A stretch of 64,000 bases of DNA. It comes from Tilletia caries (taxonomy: Eukaryota > Basidiomycota > Exobasidiomycetes > Tilletiales > Tilletiaceae). The notes under the pieces were generated by a model that was given only the letters and a program-made list of their open reading frames with translations, had not been told where the DNA came from and ran no database searches. Below are positions 40,642-52,699 of the stretch, one piece after another; the first letter of the stretch is position 1; each line of letters begins with the position of its first letter. A program made the translations under genes and the position numbers. The stretch covers positions 744,001 to 808,000 of the forward strand of contig JALUTQ010000026.1 of assembly GCA_032718865.1 (NCBI GenBank). The letters run 5' to 3'.

Positions 40642-41885
40642 TGCGGTCACTTCTTCTGGATGATGCGTCTCCTTCGTCGACAACCGGTCGTGGCCTGGGG
40701 GGGTCCAATGCGGTCGGTGCCGGCACGGAAACAGCATACATCCCAACTTCGGGGTCCAAACTGGACACCCCTGCTGAGCTGATGCTCAGGCGGTCTCTCT
40801 TCCCGAACGCCCCAACAGTTGAAAGGCTCCTAACTTGGAGACCTGGCGTCAATCTCTCTTTTGCGCTGCTCACGAGTTCAGGCAATCATCTCCCGAATTC
40901 CAAGACTCATCAAGCACAAGCGCTCCGGGAGTTGCGGTCCTCTATCGAGGAGAACACGCGACAAAACTATGGCTCGGGCATCGGTATCTTCCTCGCGTTC
41001 GCTTTCGATCATGGTCTTGCTGTCGCAGACATCTTCCCGGTGTCCGAAGGGGTTCTGCTTGCGTTTGTGGGCAGCTGCTGTGGTGTTCGCTCGGCCCGGA
41101 CGGTCAAGAACTACCTGTCGGCCCTATCGTGCTGGCATCGGATGTGGGGCCAGCAGTGGCGGATCTTTCCGATGGTCACGCAAACACTCAAAGGGGTGGC
41201 GAAGCTCGCGCCTCAGAAGAAGCCTCTCCGACTTCCGATCGACACCATTGATCTCCTCGCGGTTCGTGCGTTCCTCCAACCAACTACAAACTCCTTTCAC
41301 GCGGCGGTATGGGCGTGTGCCCTCTTATCCTTCTTTGGCGTGTGCCGGCTGTCAGAGAATACCTCTCCTTCGGCGAAGTTCGTGGATCCCTCTCGGCACG
41401 TTACGAAGGATCGGATCGAACCTTTCAGGGAGGTTGCGGGCGTCCTTGCGGTGGAGGTACGACTTCCTTGGACAAAGACGACGCATACGGATGGCGGACG
41501 CAAGGTGCTCTCGACGGCAGATGGCCTACTCGACCCCATTCACGCGCTGCGATGGCATTTGACCTTCAACACGGTTGCTTCTGCGATTCCTTCCACCACT
41601 ACCCTTTTCGCATACAGGGTCAAGGCGGGTAGGGGCTGGCGATTGGTACCCCTTACCAAGAAGACCTTTTTGGACGCCTTCTCTGCGGCGTTGCGGGCGG
41701 CAGGACGACCGACTTTTCCCGGTCATTCCTTTCGGATCGGCGGGGCCTGTTTCTACTGGCACCGCGGGGCAACGATTCCAGAGCTCAAGCTCTTGGGTAA
41801 CTGGGCGTCGGATTCCTTCAAGGTCTACCTTCGTGACCCTCTCAGCGGTTTGGTGCCGGTTCAACAGCGGCTGTTACAGATGTGA
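40641..41885 (+). CDS. Copy at 36-42 kb: tyrosine recombinase, intact (about 414 aa)
   Basis: The ATG at 40641 overlaps the pol stop (TGATG), an arrangement that allows termination-reinitiation. The core-binding region reads ENTRQNYGSGIGIFLAFAFD and the catalytic first Arg is in FFGVCRLSENTS. H-x-x-R is in HSFRIGGACFYWHRG, and the last block LGNWASDSFKVYLRDP has the Trp and Tyr nucleophile. It ends LLQM, stop at 41883-41885. All catalytic positions appear present, so this is the best preserved recombinase of the set. It would insert the DNA form of the element by site-specific strand exchange. Confidence 0.85.
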   Translation: MRSLLLDDASPSSTTGRGLGGSNAVGAGTETAYIPTSGSKLDTPAELMLRRSLFPNAPTVERLLTWRPGVNLSFALLTSSGNHLPNSKTHQAQALRELRSSIEENTRQNYGSGIGIFLAFAFDHGLAVADIFPVSEGVLLAFVGSCCGVRSARTVKNYLSALSCWHRMWGQQWRIFPMVTQTLKGVAKLAPQKKPLRLPIDTIDLLAVRAFLQPTTNSFHAAVWACALLSFFGVCRLSENTSPSAKFVDPSRHVTKDRIEPFREVAGVLAVEVRLPWTKTTHTDGGRKVLSTADGLLDPIHALRWHLTFNTVASAIPSTTTLFAYRVKAGRGWRLVPLTKKTFLDAFSAALRAAGRPTFPGHSFRIGGACFYWHRGATIPELKLLGNWASDSFKVYLRDPLSGLVPVQQRLLQM

Positions 41886-44817
41886 TTTCCATTGTTGCTT
41901 CTCTCGTTCATCACAGTTCTCCTTTCCAGATGCTAATCATGCGGACTGCGGTGTTTCTGACTGATTCGCATGCGGTTTATATTGCGGTGCTGAACACCTT
42001 GGAGGTCTGCGGTGCGACAGTGAGAGTGATCTAGCATGGGTATAAGTGCCAGCGCGCTGTTTCCCGAGTAGAGGTTGACCAGAGGCAATGTCCTGCGTGT
42101 CAGGATGCTTCAGGCTGTTCCCGCCAGCGCTCCATCTCCTGCGAAGAGGGAGCTTACTTCGGACATTTAAGCTGGGTGGCGGGAACGCCTGGGCGAGTAT
42201 GACTTTCTGGTGACTTCGTGGGTCTCAGTCTACTGCTGGCCGGCCAGGCTATTACTGGCCTATACTCATGCGCATCCTTCTGGATACGGAACATATCTAG
42301 CGATAGTCTAGAGGCCCCACAAACCTTCTCAAACAGCAGAGGGACGCTGGTTTTGGGGGAGGATCTCTGTGCAGGCAAAAAGAGGGAGAATGGGCAACCA
42401 TGCCACGTTCCCCAGACTTATAGTTTGGGGTTTTAGAAGCGGTTTTGGTTACGGCCGAACCTCCATTATGTCATGCAACAAGCTAGCAACCTTTTTGCAA
42501 GGATTGATCCCTCCAAACCAGCACATTACTTGGTCGTTTTGCAGCCCGCACCTGCTCCCACATCAATGAGCTTCAACGAAGGTGAATTGATGGTGCTGGA
42601 GCCTTTCCGTTGCAAACGCGCTGAAGTAATCATTTGGTAACTATCTCCGGTAAGCTCACGTGACTTTTTTCCGCCACCCTCACGCTCTCACTATCTCCGT
42701 GGGGCGTGGGCACCTGAGATTTATCGGCATGGAAATCTTGTCCCTTCACAAGATCCAGCATACTGCACAACGCACCAACTCCGCCCTCCATCCAATCCAA
42801 GGCCCAACTGTGTAAAGATCAAAATGCGGTCACTAAGTCACTAACTTCATAGCACGCTGACTTTGCTTTCCCTCGCCTGATAGCTTCCTGCTTTGAAACA
42901 GCTGGCTCCGCGCTATCCGCTCATCACTTTGACGTCCATTGCAGCAACAGCATATCAACAGCCAACAGGCTCACCATTTTTTCCAACGCTTCTCTGGATG
43001 CTCCCGCTGACCATGTTGTTGACGTTCTCTGCTCTTCTCTTTCTCTTCGCCCCTGTCTTCTTCCCGTGCTCCTTCAGAATTTTGCTTTCCTTTCTTTCAT
43101 GGTCCTCTTCCCCTTCCCTCATCATTCCATACTGACCTCTCAACGTTGCCTCTTTTTCTGCTGTGCTCACTGCTCACTAAATTCTACCACAGTCCACAGC
43201 TTACAGCTGCTCCTTGTTCTCTCGTCCCTGTGCCTGATTCCTGGTGACCTCGTTCCCCTCGTGACTATATCACGGCTCACGCAGATCGCTCTTTGCTGAT
43301 GAGCCGCCCGTTTTCCAGTCCTTTCTTTCGCAGTGCTCCCTCTAAGTCTTCTGTCTTTCCCTCTCCTTGTCTTCTAAGTTCTCACTATCTTTTCATTACG
43401 TCTTCTCATCATGGTCTGCAGGCAGGCCCAATATCTTTCTGCTTTTCTCGCTGCTCTGCGTTCTTCCTCATTTCACTCTTCACCATCAACTTCTAGCCTT
43501 CCCCTGTTTCCCCCCCCCGTTCTTCCTGTTCCTCACTGTGCGCTCGATCTTTGCCTGTTCGTATGGTCACTCGTGTATGACGCCTACGCGCCATCGATCA
43601 AACTTATCTGCCTTCACTCATTCTTGTCGCCTGCACATGTATAGTGAAAACGAGCAAATTTCTTCCAACTTCAACTCATGTCGGGCTAACCTGAGCTTCC
43701 GCGTAGCTGTTATCGGCTTACCGTACGTCTCACTGTAATAGTAACTAGGTCTGAGAAATGCAATCTTCCTTACTTAGTAGGCTCGGACAGGTCTGATCAC
43801 TTCCTCCGGACGACCACGACCATGTTGTCCGATTGTAGGGGAACCTATGTCATTTTTTTATTCGAATCAATGGAAACAGTAGATACAGTCCTCGTGAACA
43901 TGGATGTGAAGGTTTGAGCGAGTTTGAGCGAGACTTGAGCGAGCACTGTCAGTTTTCAGTCCACGATAACTTCTGTGCATCGTGAATCACATGTCCTCAA
44001 ACACAGTGAGAGCATAGGAATTATGTGGTTCGCCAAATCACCTGTCCTGTGTCAATCAATATATCTCGGTTTCTATTTTCTCACGACCTCAGAGGAGTAC
44101 ACATATGTAATGTAAGGACAAAAAGGAGGGGGGGAACGGCCCCCTGTGAAGATGAGTAAAACGGGCTGAAAACGGTCAATATGGAGTGAAAATGAAATTT
44201 CTTCACTTTCGAGGTCTCGAAAAAGTCTGGGGAAGGCCTAATGGCAAAAAGCCATGGTCACTATGGTTCGCGGGAGTGATGAGGGAAACCAGCAGCCCAG
44301 GGAGCAGCACCAGAGCCACCACCTACTATGATTGACCGTACACCGACGGCAGAGGCGATACTCAACAGAGAGATGAGGCAGCCGTTTGCTGACCACTGTT
44401 TACATGATCCTACAAATGAAGCAGATGTTTAGTTGCGTCTTATAGTCACCTGAACTCTGCTTGGAACCTTTAAATGCTCACCGATCTTTCCTGTCTCCCT
44501 TCCTTTCTTCTCTTACGGTTCACCTAGCCCTTCTCTGACAGGTGACAGGTTTTGCAGGCAGCTTCTCTCCTTACGTGGGCGTTCGATCGCCGATCGGCTC
44601 ATGTGCGTCTGTCAGAGCCTGTACTGATATCGACCCTGATTCGACAATCTGAGCCGCTCTGTCCGCTCACCCTGTCCAATTTTCGCGCCTGATCCTGGCG
44701 GCTGATCGAGAGAGCAGATCAGTGGGGAAGAATCGGTAATCAGAGCCGCAGAAAGGGAAGAGCTATACTGCTGACCAAGTCTGATCCGATTCGGCCACGT
44801 TGATGAGAGCTTCACCT
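41886..44817. other. Long gene-poor region
   Basis: No supported gene, RNA or transposon ends. The stretch 42,980-43,740 is pyrimidine-rich and gives only low-complexity frames. Elsewhere sequence is unremarkable. The 3' end of the preceding YR element probably lies somewhere in 41.9-42.4 kb but was not recognised. Confidence 0.4.
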
Positions 44818-45540
44818 CTCAGACGCGACGCATCGCTGCTCTCTTCCTCCACGGCCACCATTCGACACGTTGACACAGCACAAAAGTGAGTGCTCCGTCT
44901 CATTCCCTCAATCCTCACACGCCTTACTGAGCAGCTTCTCTTTCCTCAACAGCTCCTCAAGGCATCCCTCTTGCGCGCGTCGTTGCTTGCGCGCTCTCGT
45001 GCTTTCGGACGGTGCCACCCGTGGGTAGTCGTAGTCCTGATGCCGCCTGCACCTGCATGCTCGCTGACATTGCTCTCAGCTCTGCTCTGCTCTAACCTCC
45101 AGCCTACTGCTATCCTCAAGCCCTTGCACGCGCCCGTCCCGCCCCCGCCGGCGCCCTCGCCTCTGCCCGTCAAAGGTGAGATCTATGCTGCCATTCTGTC
45201 TGTACACACAACAGACAACGCGCTGACGTTCTACCTTCTCCTTTTCTTTTTTGCTACTCTACAGCGCCTCTCACGTCTTAACATTGCGCTCCTCGTCCTC
45301 AAGGCCTCAAGATCGATGGGAGGGCCAGGTGAGTGAATGGATTGCTGCCTGCAGACCATCCACAGCCAAGACAAGCTGACCTTACTGTCTCTCCTCCTCC
45401 CTAGACTTTGTCACAACGCTTTCAAGGTGCGTGACGGATAGGATCCAAGCAGATGATGTGGTACGATGTCTATGCTGACACGATCTCCTCCCATCTTCCA
45501 TAGCTGATCACAGGAGGTTCGTAGCCAGCGGCTCGTCACT
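44818..45540 (+). other. Series of short exon-intron-like units, coding status unclear
   Basis: Good splice borders alternate along the + strand: GTGAGT at 44886 with CAACAG ending 44952; GTGAGA at 45177 with CTACAG ending 45266; GTGAGT at 45331 with CCTAG ending 45405; and GTGCGT after ACGCTTTCAAG. The exon between 44953 and 45176 can be read as a Pro-rich peptide (PVPPPPAPSPLP), but no frame stays open across all joins. It may be a noncoding spliced transcript or a decayed gene. Confidence 0.25.
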
Positions 45541-45684
45541 GCTGAGCATCAGACAATGAAGTACTGATCATGTCTCGCCCTCTCTCTTTTTACAGCTACT
45601 GTAGCTACACGAGTACGTTATGTTCAGGCTCAGGGTGATGGGTTCGCGTCCGTTTCTTGACTGACTCCACCTATCTTCTGTCCT

Positions 45685-46388
45685 CAGTGTTGAACATTAT
45701 ACTATAGTATACTGTTTTCAGGGGCTCGGGTAGTATACTCCATACTACCTTTGATCGTCGGGAGGGCGAAGGTAGTATATAGGATAGTATAGTATGGTAG
45801 TATTTCCTATAATACTACTATACTCCAAGGCCAAAAAGGGGTAGTACTATAGTATTATGATATTACTACTATAGTATGCCCAAATTTTCGATCATACTAT
45901 AGTAGTAGTATAATACTTAAATACTTCCTTCTCAAACGCAATCAGGCAAAGACATTATACTATAGTAGTGCTATAGTAATAGTATATGCATACTATAGTC
46001 CTACCATATACTATCGTAGAAGTATAGTATAATTGGCAGGAAGTATAGTATTGCCAATTATACTATAATTGGCAGGTAGTATAGTATACTGATGAGCATA
46101 TGTATACTATAGTGCTAATTTATACTATCGTAGGAGTATAGTATAATTTTCAGGGGGTATAGTATACTATAGGTATACTATAGTACTTTGAGACGACGTG
46201 CTCGGGGTCTCGGACCCAAAATTGGTACTATAGTATACTATAACCTCCGCCAGACGTTGAAATAGTATATAGTATGCTTTCCAAAAAAAATCTCCCGGGA
46301 CCCGATAGTATATAGTATGTTTTTGCAAATAGTATATATACTATAGTATATAGGAATACTCCATACTCCAAAAGTATGTTCAGCACTG
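45685..46388. mobile_element. AT-rich inverted-repeat element made of TATACTATAG repeats
   Basis: Ends CAGTGTTGAACAT and ATGTTCAGCACTG are imperfect inverted repeats, a CAGTG start as in hAT-type elements. The interior is dense in TACTATAG and TAGTATA motifs and can fold on itself. No 8-bp duplication survives. A further 300 bp to about 46,695 has GCAGTATACTG-type repeats and ends CGAAACACTG, so a second, nested or longer version may exist. Confidence 0.5.
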
Positions 46389-46774
46389 GCGAGAAATGGC
46401 GCTGCAGTATACTGGAACTATCCTGCAGTATTTTTCGGACACATCGTCCTGTAAAGTATGATACTGCAGTACTACACTGCGTATACTTGGATTATGTTTC
46501 TTTGACCTGCAATACTCCTGCAGTATACTGTCATTACCTGAAAATTTGACAGTATGTTGGCATTATACTTGAAGAAAACATTACTTCTTTTTCCATACTG
46601 TCGCAGTAGTCAGACCTTCCGGACCAAAAACATACTGTATACTGTAGTATGTTTTGAAAAAGTTTCTGGTCCTTCAAGTATGCTTCGAAACACTGCGTTA
46701 GCTCCTTCCTCCCCTCCTACAGCCAAACGACAGACCGAAGACGCGCGACCTACTGGAGCACCTCGGATTCAGCT

Positions 46775-48003
46775 GTGCATCAGGCAGCTTCAAGTCACCA
46801 CCATGTATGTTTCGATTCTGACGCGCCAAACCGAAACGCTGCTCCGGATGACATCTTGACTGACGCCTTGCAACTGTGTATCGTCTTTCCAGTGCCCAAA
46901 ACCTCATCGCCGAGCGCGCACAGCTCGGACGTACCCCAGCCACATCGATTACCGACGTAGAACGGCAGGCCTTCGCTGCAGAGGAAGCCCAGCTTGAAGC
47001 GCGTCAAGCCAAAGCCAGACGAATCGAATGAGACGAACAGGTGGTCGGAGGTGCGGGAAAAGGATCGTCGAAGGTTTCAGGGGGAGCTGGAGGAGGCGAA
47101 GGAGCGCTTGAGCAGACGGAACCAGAAGAAAGAGGAGGAGGTTCGGAAGGCTCAAGACCGGATCCGCGCAGACCGTGAGGACTTCGAGACCAAGACGGCC
47201 TCTCTCAAAGAATACGCCTTCACCTTCAGCTCCTCGGCCACCGAAGTTGCGACGCGCGAACGCTCCTTGTCCGCCCTGACTCTTAGTTCACGCAGCACCG
47301 AGATCGAGGCGCGTGAACGCTCCTTTAACCCACGCGTCATCAAGCTCGAGGCGCGCGAACGCTCCTTTGACTCACGTCTCTCCGCACTCAAGGCGCGGGA
47401 GGCAGCAGCGTATACAAGCAAGATGGATTTGGAGCTGAAGCTGGCCGGGTTGGAGAAGAAGTATGAGAGGGAATGTGAGGGGACACAGGAGATATTGAGC
47501 AAAAATCGGGAGAAGATAGGGAGGCTTTCAGGCGCGGATAGGACTCTCATAAAATCTCCAAGCTGCGATCTTTCTCAAAGCGCAGCTCCAACGAAATACG
47601 TCTTGGCTTTCGGCGGTCCAGGACGAGCTTCGTACCCAGAGGACCAGGAACTGTAGCCTCAAGCGCAACGTGGCTTGGCTCAACGGCGAAGTGGTTCGGC
47701 TCAAGGTCGAGCCTCAAGTCAGGGAGAATGTTCTGGCGAAAGACGGCCCCTCGTGGACCGGAGGTTCACCTTCTTCGTTGGTCCGCGTATCGTTCCTTGT
47801 CGGTTGTCCCGCCGAAGGTTGCAGTTTCCCCGACTGCTTCGGACGACGGCGGGATGAAGGAATGGTGGAAAACAGTGGGCCAACTTGTCCCCTTAATCGT
47901 GATGATCGGAACGCTCTTGGTCGGAGCTGCCATCGGGAGCTTGCTTTTTCGGGGGCAGCTGGGGCCAAGTGCGGTATTCGCTTGCGGGGATGGGGAGCCA
48001 TGA
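46775..48003 (+). pseudogene. Coiled-coil protein gene remnant, copy A
   Basis: After a TTTCCAG acceptor near 46,892 comes coding-like sequence AQNLIAERAQLGRTPATSIT, then a frame change. A long coiled coil (46994-about 47,560) follows: REKDRRRFQGELEEAKERL, with repeats of the type EARERSFxxR and ALKAREAAA. Downstream in other frames are NVAWLNGEVVRLKVEPQV and a membrane-spanning stretch WWKTVGQLVPLIVMIGTLLV near 47,870-47,950. A related remnant lies at 54.4-55.2 kb. Several frame changes suggest decay, though unrecognised introns could account for some. Function unknown. Confidence 0.4.
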
Positions 48004-48825
48004 GCTCAGTCGAGCGTTGCTCGACAAGAACATATGGTCGGAGACTTGGGACGGACAGGCGATCTCACAAAAAAAACCCGAGTTGGATCTCTCCTTCGCT
48101 GTGACTTCGATGCTCCATACGTTTTGAGAAATACTCTGGTCAGTCCTTTCTTCCAACTCTTCCTTTGTCAAGCTTCCATTCCGACTCTCTCTATTTCTGT
48201 CCTCACAGCACGGCAAAAACCCAGTCAGGCCACCCATCAGCCCCGTTGCACCTTCTTCGGTCGCCTCATCGCCTCCTCCTCTCCCCACCCCTTTCTCCGA
48301 CAACGTAGCAACCAGTTAATACCTAGAGGAAACAGAGACTTCGCAGTTTCGCACCACTATTACCGAGCAACTACCTCATTCTCGCTGCCTTCCTAACCGC
48401 AGACCTCGGCGGTGGACACAACAGAAACACCCTTGACCCATACGGAAACCCATACAGCGACATCATTCACGTCCGTCTCACTTTCCGTGTTTGAAAGGGA
48501 CCCCTCCCCGAAACAACCACCGGCGCCAACGCAGAAGGTGTCCTTCATCACTCAGGAAATATCGACGCTCCATCTCTGGGACACGGCTACGTACGGCAGC
48601 AAGACCTCGTTTGACCATAACGAGCATGTAGACATGCAGCCTGTCAAGAAGGACTGGCGAGTAGCTCCCTGGAAAATGTGGACAACCCCCGCTCTTGAAT
48701 GTCCGCAAGGAAGTTGCGCCAACAACATCACTTACCGAGGTCCTCGGAATAGAAAAGAACGTAGGAGTATGAAGTATCAGCACTCAGACAGTCAGACCTC
48801 ATAACTCCTAGCCAGTATTCAGTAT
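48004..48825. other. Possible exon fragments, no supported gene
   Basis: Protein-like stretches appear on the + strand, for example MGSHELSRALLDKNIWSETW near 47,993 and NRNTLDPYGNPYSDIIHVR near 48,420-48,475. They are separated by stops, and I can neither splice them together nor recognise a family. They may be the 3' continuation of the coiled-coil gene remnant or an older transposon. Confidence 0.2.
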
Positions 48826-49325
48826 CAGAGCTCGGCACGACTATGGAATTTTACGACCATTACGACTATAGCCTCATACGACTATGAGCGACTATAGCCA
48901 TAGCCGCTGATAGTCGCACTTACGACTATGACTATGACCATGACTATGCTCCAGAAATGTAAGACAATAGTCGCCATAGTCGTTAAAAATCTGGTCTAAA
49001 ATTGATTTTGCGACTATAGTCGGACAATAGCTGGACGTCAAGGCTATAGTCGCAGCAAACAATTCGGCTATAGTCCGACTATAGCATGTCATGGTCTGAC
49101 TATAGCTTGGAGTTGCGACTATAGCCGCGGGCCCGACAGCCACCGCTATAGTCAGACTATGACATCTATTGCCCATGAAACACTATAGCCAGTCATAGTG
49201 CGAATGTTATTGTTGGATAGTCGAACCATAGCCTGACTATATCCAATTTTAGACAATGGAAGGCGACCTACACTATAACTATTTATAGTCTGAACTTTGG
49301 CGTGCAACTATAGTGCGAAGCGATT
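48826..49325. mobile_element. hAT-like GACTATAGTC MITE, right end missing
   Basis: Starts CAGAGCTCGGCACGACTATG and runs parallel to the full copy at 56945-57668 until about 49,320, after which the last 200 bp are missing. It shares blocks such as CAAACAATTCGGCTATAGTC and CATTGCCCATGAAACACTA. Confidence 0.8.
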
Positions 49326-49349
49326 GATGAACAATGCCTTCTGGCTGCT

Positions 49350-49850
49350 GGCATGCATTGGAAGGCTACAAGGCCCACGCACGAGGGTGCGACGAGCTTG
49401 GACTGGTGTCTGAGATCGATGGGGTGCCACAGTGCCACACCCGTCGACGTCGTTGACACCCTCCTCGTCGACCCTTTTCGTCCTCAACCTTCCCGACAGT
49501 TACGACTCTATGCGCCAGCGGCGCGCTCGCGACTTGACTCCCGATTTCCTTCCGGTCGACGAGGGGCGATCCGTCTATGGGAACGCTCACAACCAGGTTT
49601 TCGTCTTCGAGGCCTTGCCCTGTCGACCGTACGACCTGGTCGGGGACGTGGGCGAAGCGGGTTTGGCAGATCGTCGCCGACTCGGACATATTCGACGCCG
49701 GACCATCAAGAATCTACGAAAACAAGGGAAGGAGGAGAGGCGTGGGGCTTTCGATCTCAGACCACGCTTTTAAGCTGGATGTTCATCATATCCAACCAGT
49801 TGCGGCATCATCACGACCGACACACTCTTTGGATCGAATAGGAGGGTGAG
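49350..49850 (+). pseudogene. Unrecognised gene fragment with frame changes
   Basis: One frame reads TLFVLNLPDSYDSMRQRRAR, DLTPDFLPVDEGRSVYG and NAHNQVFVFEALPCRPYD. Then sequence in another frame, KRVWQIVADSDIFDAGPSRI and VGLSISDHAFKLDVHHIQP, follows. Codon-like bias and peptide character suggest former coding sequence. No family recognised. Confidence 0.25.
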
Positions 49851-49872
49851 ACTGCGCGGCTGCAGCCTGTAC

Positions 49873-50340
49873 CAAGGCTCGGCCAGTTATTATAAGCTGT
49901 CCATTTTTGGTCCGCAGTTAAGTTTAGTTGCAGTTGGAACCCGGCGCCGGCGCCCGCAGTTTAGTTTAGTCACAGTTTAGCCACTTACTATCATTACAGT
50001 TAACTTAATTTTGAGCCTGTCACTATATGTTACTTACATTTATTATAGTAACTTAATTGCGTCTCAGCCACCAATTCAAGCGGTAACTGCCTCAAGATTC
50101 TGGTACTATTCCATTTTGCCTTTAGGCACGTACTTTGCCGCCTCCGAGCTCGCTCGTACATGTTTTCTCTCTTGACTACCTCCAAAGACTCATGCTTTTT
50201 AGTTATTTTTAGTTACTTGTTACAGTTATTATTAGTTGCTGTGGGCACAGTTGTTAATAGTTAATTGTTCCAATTGTTGTTAGTTACTGGATACAGTTAT
50301 TCCCCAGACTTTAGTATGGGGTTATATCTGCCCCTTAGAT
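49873..50340. repeat. Inverted-repeat element arm rich in AGTTA/TAACT
   Basis: Starts CAAGGCTCGGC, and the complement of that start ends another arm at 53368. Between are many AGTTAC, AGTTTAGTTGCAGTT and TTAGTTA motifs. It is probably one end of an element whose middle has been filled or replaced by later insertions. Confidence 0.4.
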
Positions 50341-50781
50341 TTTTACGGCCGAGAAAAAGTGTTGCAACATCCCTCGAATGAAATTCTTCAAAACTCCTTA
50401 AAATCTTCTCAACTTCGCCTGGGTGTCCGTGTTCTAAGCATCCATCGACGCTCTCGATTTCTCCCAGTTTTATTTATGAAGATGGCAATCTGCTGTTCAC
50501 ATGCCGTCCTTCCGCCGTTCGTTGCCCGTTTCTGTCTCTCTTCCACCTCCACTTTTCCCACCCCTCGATAGCCATAGTCAAAACTCAAAACCCTCCGAGA
50601 AAGTTGAAAGGTCTTCAACTTTTTGACGAACGCAGGTCGCAGCTACCAACTGCCCAACTTACTCCAGCGTTCGCCGTTCACTAACCTTCAACCCTGACCT
50701 GCCAACAACTTACAAGTCGTGCCAGTAAGAAGTTGCTTGACATACACGCCTACATCTACCAGGTGATGGTGCCTCATAATG

Positions 50782-50908
50782 CTACTGACTACTGACTACT
50801 GACTACTGACTACTGACTACTGACTACTGACTACTGACTACTGACTACTGAACACTGAATACTGACTACTGACTACTGAATACTGAATACTGAATACTGA
50901 ATACTGAA
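50782..50908 (+). repeat. (TACTGAC)n heptamer repeat
   Basis: About 18 tandem copies of TACTGAC and the variant TACTGAA, ending exactly where the MITE at 50909 starts. Confidence 0.9.
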
Positions 50909-51649
50909 CAGGGCTCGGCTCCGACTATAGTCGCACGTTTTTTGGCATAGTCATAGTCGTAGTCGTAGGCGTTTTTGGAAAATCCGAAATAGTCATAGTC
51001 GCAAGTCTGACTATAGTGCCATGCCATAGTCGACTATAGTCGCAGGATTTTGCGCAGCCAAATTTTGCACTATAGTGTGACTATAGCCAAAATTGGAACG
51101 CCAGTGCGCCAGTGCGCCACTATAGTCGGACTTTGGAACAATAATTCTCGCACTATAGTTGCACGTCAAATTTCAGACTATAAATAGTTATAGTGTAGGT
51201 CGCCTTCCATTGTCTAAAATCGGATATAGTCAGGCTATGGTTCGACTATCCAACAATAACATTCGCACTATGACTGGCTATAGTGTTTCATGGGCAATAG
51301 ATGTCATAGTCTGACTATAGCGGTGGCGGTCGGGCCTGCGGCTATAGTCGCAACTCCAAGCTATAGTCAGACCATAACATACTATAGTCGGACTATAGCC
51401 GAATTGTTTGCTGCGACTATAGCCTTGACGTCCAACTATTGTCCGAGTGTCCGACTATAGTCGCAAAATCAATTTTAGACCAGATTTTTAACGACTATGG
51501 CGACTATTGTCTTACATTTTCTGGAGCATAGTCATCGTCATAGTCATAGTCGTAAGTGCGACTATCAGCGGCTATGACTATAATTGCTCATAGTCGTATG
51601 AGGCTATAGTCGTAATAGTCGTAAAACCCCATAGTCGTGCTGAGCCCTG
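50909..51649. mobile_element. hAT-like GACTATAGTC MITE, full length
   Basis: 741 bp with terminal inverted repeats CAGGGCTCGGC and GCTGAGCCCTG, in inverted orientation to the copy at 56945. The interior is near-palindromic repeats of GACTATAGTCG. The flanks (ATACTGAA and TTCATAAT) are not duplicated, probably because the heptamer repeat on the left has changed since insertion. Confidence 0.85.
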
Positions 51650-51799
51650 TTCATAATTCATGCTGCATGCTGCATGCATCATCGCGGGCGGCATTGCTTA
51701 TTTTCTGACTTCTCAGAAACTCTTGCAAGAACGAATGCACCCACACACTGAGCGCCATTCTATCAGGTGAATGAGATACTGATCTGCTCATCAGCTCAT

Positions 51800-51999
51800 C
51801 TGCTCATGGGCTCATCCGCTCATCATATACGTCATGTGTGACAACTCACGGCGGAGCTCGAAGGGTAGCAAAGCTACCCTGGGAACGAGGCGCGTTAAGC
51901 GTCAGTCCATATTGATTATCAACTGTGGCCTGTGGGCATCGATCAGGTATGCAATACACATGTTACATTACAGCTTTGGCCTTTGGGGAGTTCGATCTA
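51800..51999 (+). repeat. Left copy of a 200-bp imperfect direct repeat
   Basis: Shares order and words (TCACGGCGGAG, GAAGGGTAGC-AAGCTACCCTG, AGGTATGCAAT) with 52700-52905. The short GGGTAGC-AAGCTACCC can form a hairpin in each. Confidence 0.6.
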
Positions 52000-52697
52000 A
52001 TGTTGTCCCCGGAGTTGACGCGGAGCTCACTTCTGAGTAATTTTTGTTCTTAAAAAAGCACGGAGTCCGCCTGGAGGACTCCGCCGGAAATTACGCGGAG
52101 CGCGGAGTCCAATCCTGGGCCCACTGGCCAAAAGGGTTGAGCACGCAGCCGTCAAAATCATGTGACAATTCCGGCGGAATTTCCGCCGGAGCAGTGAGGT
52201 CACGTGATGGTCGAAAATAGAGGTCACGTGACCTCATTTTGGGTGCGCTCCGCCGGAATTCCGCAAAAACAAGAAAATAGACATGGTCGAGACACGCGCA
52301 GGGGATAAAACAGGAATCATCATCCGTTGAGAGGTTCAAAATAGCACTGGAGTCAATACCGCAACAATGTCGGATGGTAAATGTATAGCTCTGATTGTAT
52401 TAGAGTCATTCTCAGAGCAACTTTTAGTCTTATACCACCACTGCGCTCCGAGGGAATTCCGCGGAATTTCAAGCTCCGTGTATACGGAGCACGGAGGAGC
52501 ATTATGAAAACGCACAAAAAAAAACCGGAGCGCGGACCTGGGATTTCAACTTTTGCAGAATTCCGTCGGAACGCGGAGCTGGTTTTTTCAGCCCTGTCTT
52601 AGTCTGCGGAGGCGGAGCTCGCCTCAAAGAGTTGAAATTCCGGCGGGATTTGGAAGTGCGGAGGCGGAGCCCTCCTTGTTACTCCGGGGACAACCTT
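52000..52697. mobile_element. GGAATTCCG/GGAGTCCGC-rich inverted-repeat element
   Basis: Ends TGTTGTCCCCGGAGT and ACTCCGGGGACAACCT are inverted repeats. The inside repeats CCGGAATT/AATTCCGG and GCGGAG words. It lies between two imperfect 200-bp direct repeats. No coding capacity and no clear target duplication. Confidence 0.6.
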
Positions 52698-52699
52698 AG

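Larger units (their letters stand above)
36466..41885 (+). mobile_element. YR retrotransposon copy 3 in order (amber-interrupted, nearly open)
   Basis: Gag, RT-RNase H and YR follow one another in + orientation with the same family signatures as the other copies, but their sequence is clearly divergent. Gag and pol are each open throughout in a single frame apart from TAG codons (37541, 38147, 39865, 40273) and one inserted element (38554-39250). The recombinase is uninterrupted. The terminal repeats could not be recognised, so the coordinates cover the coding part only. Confidence 0.8.
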
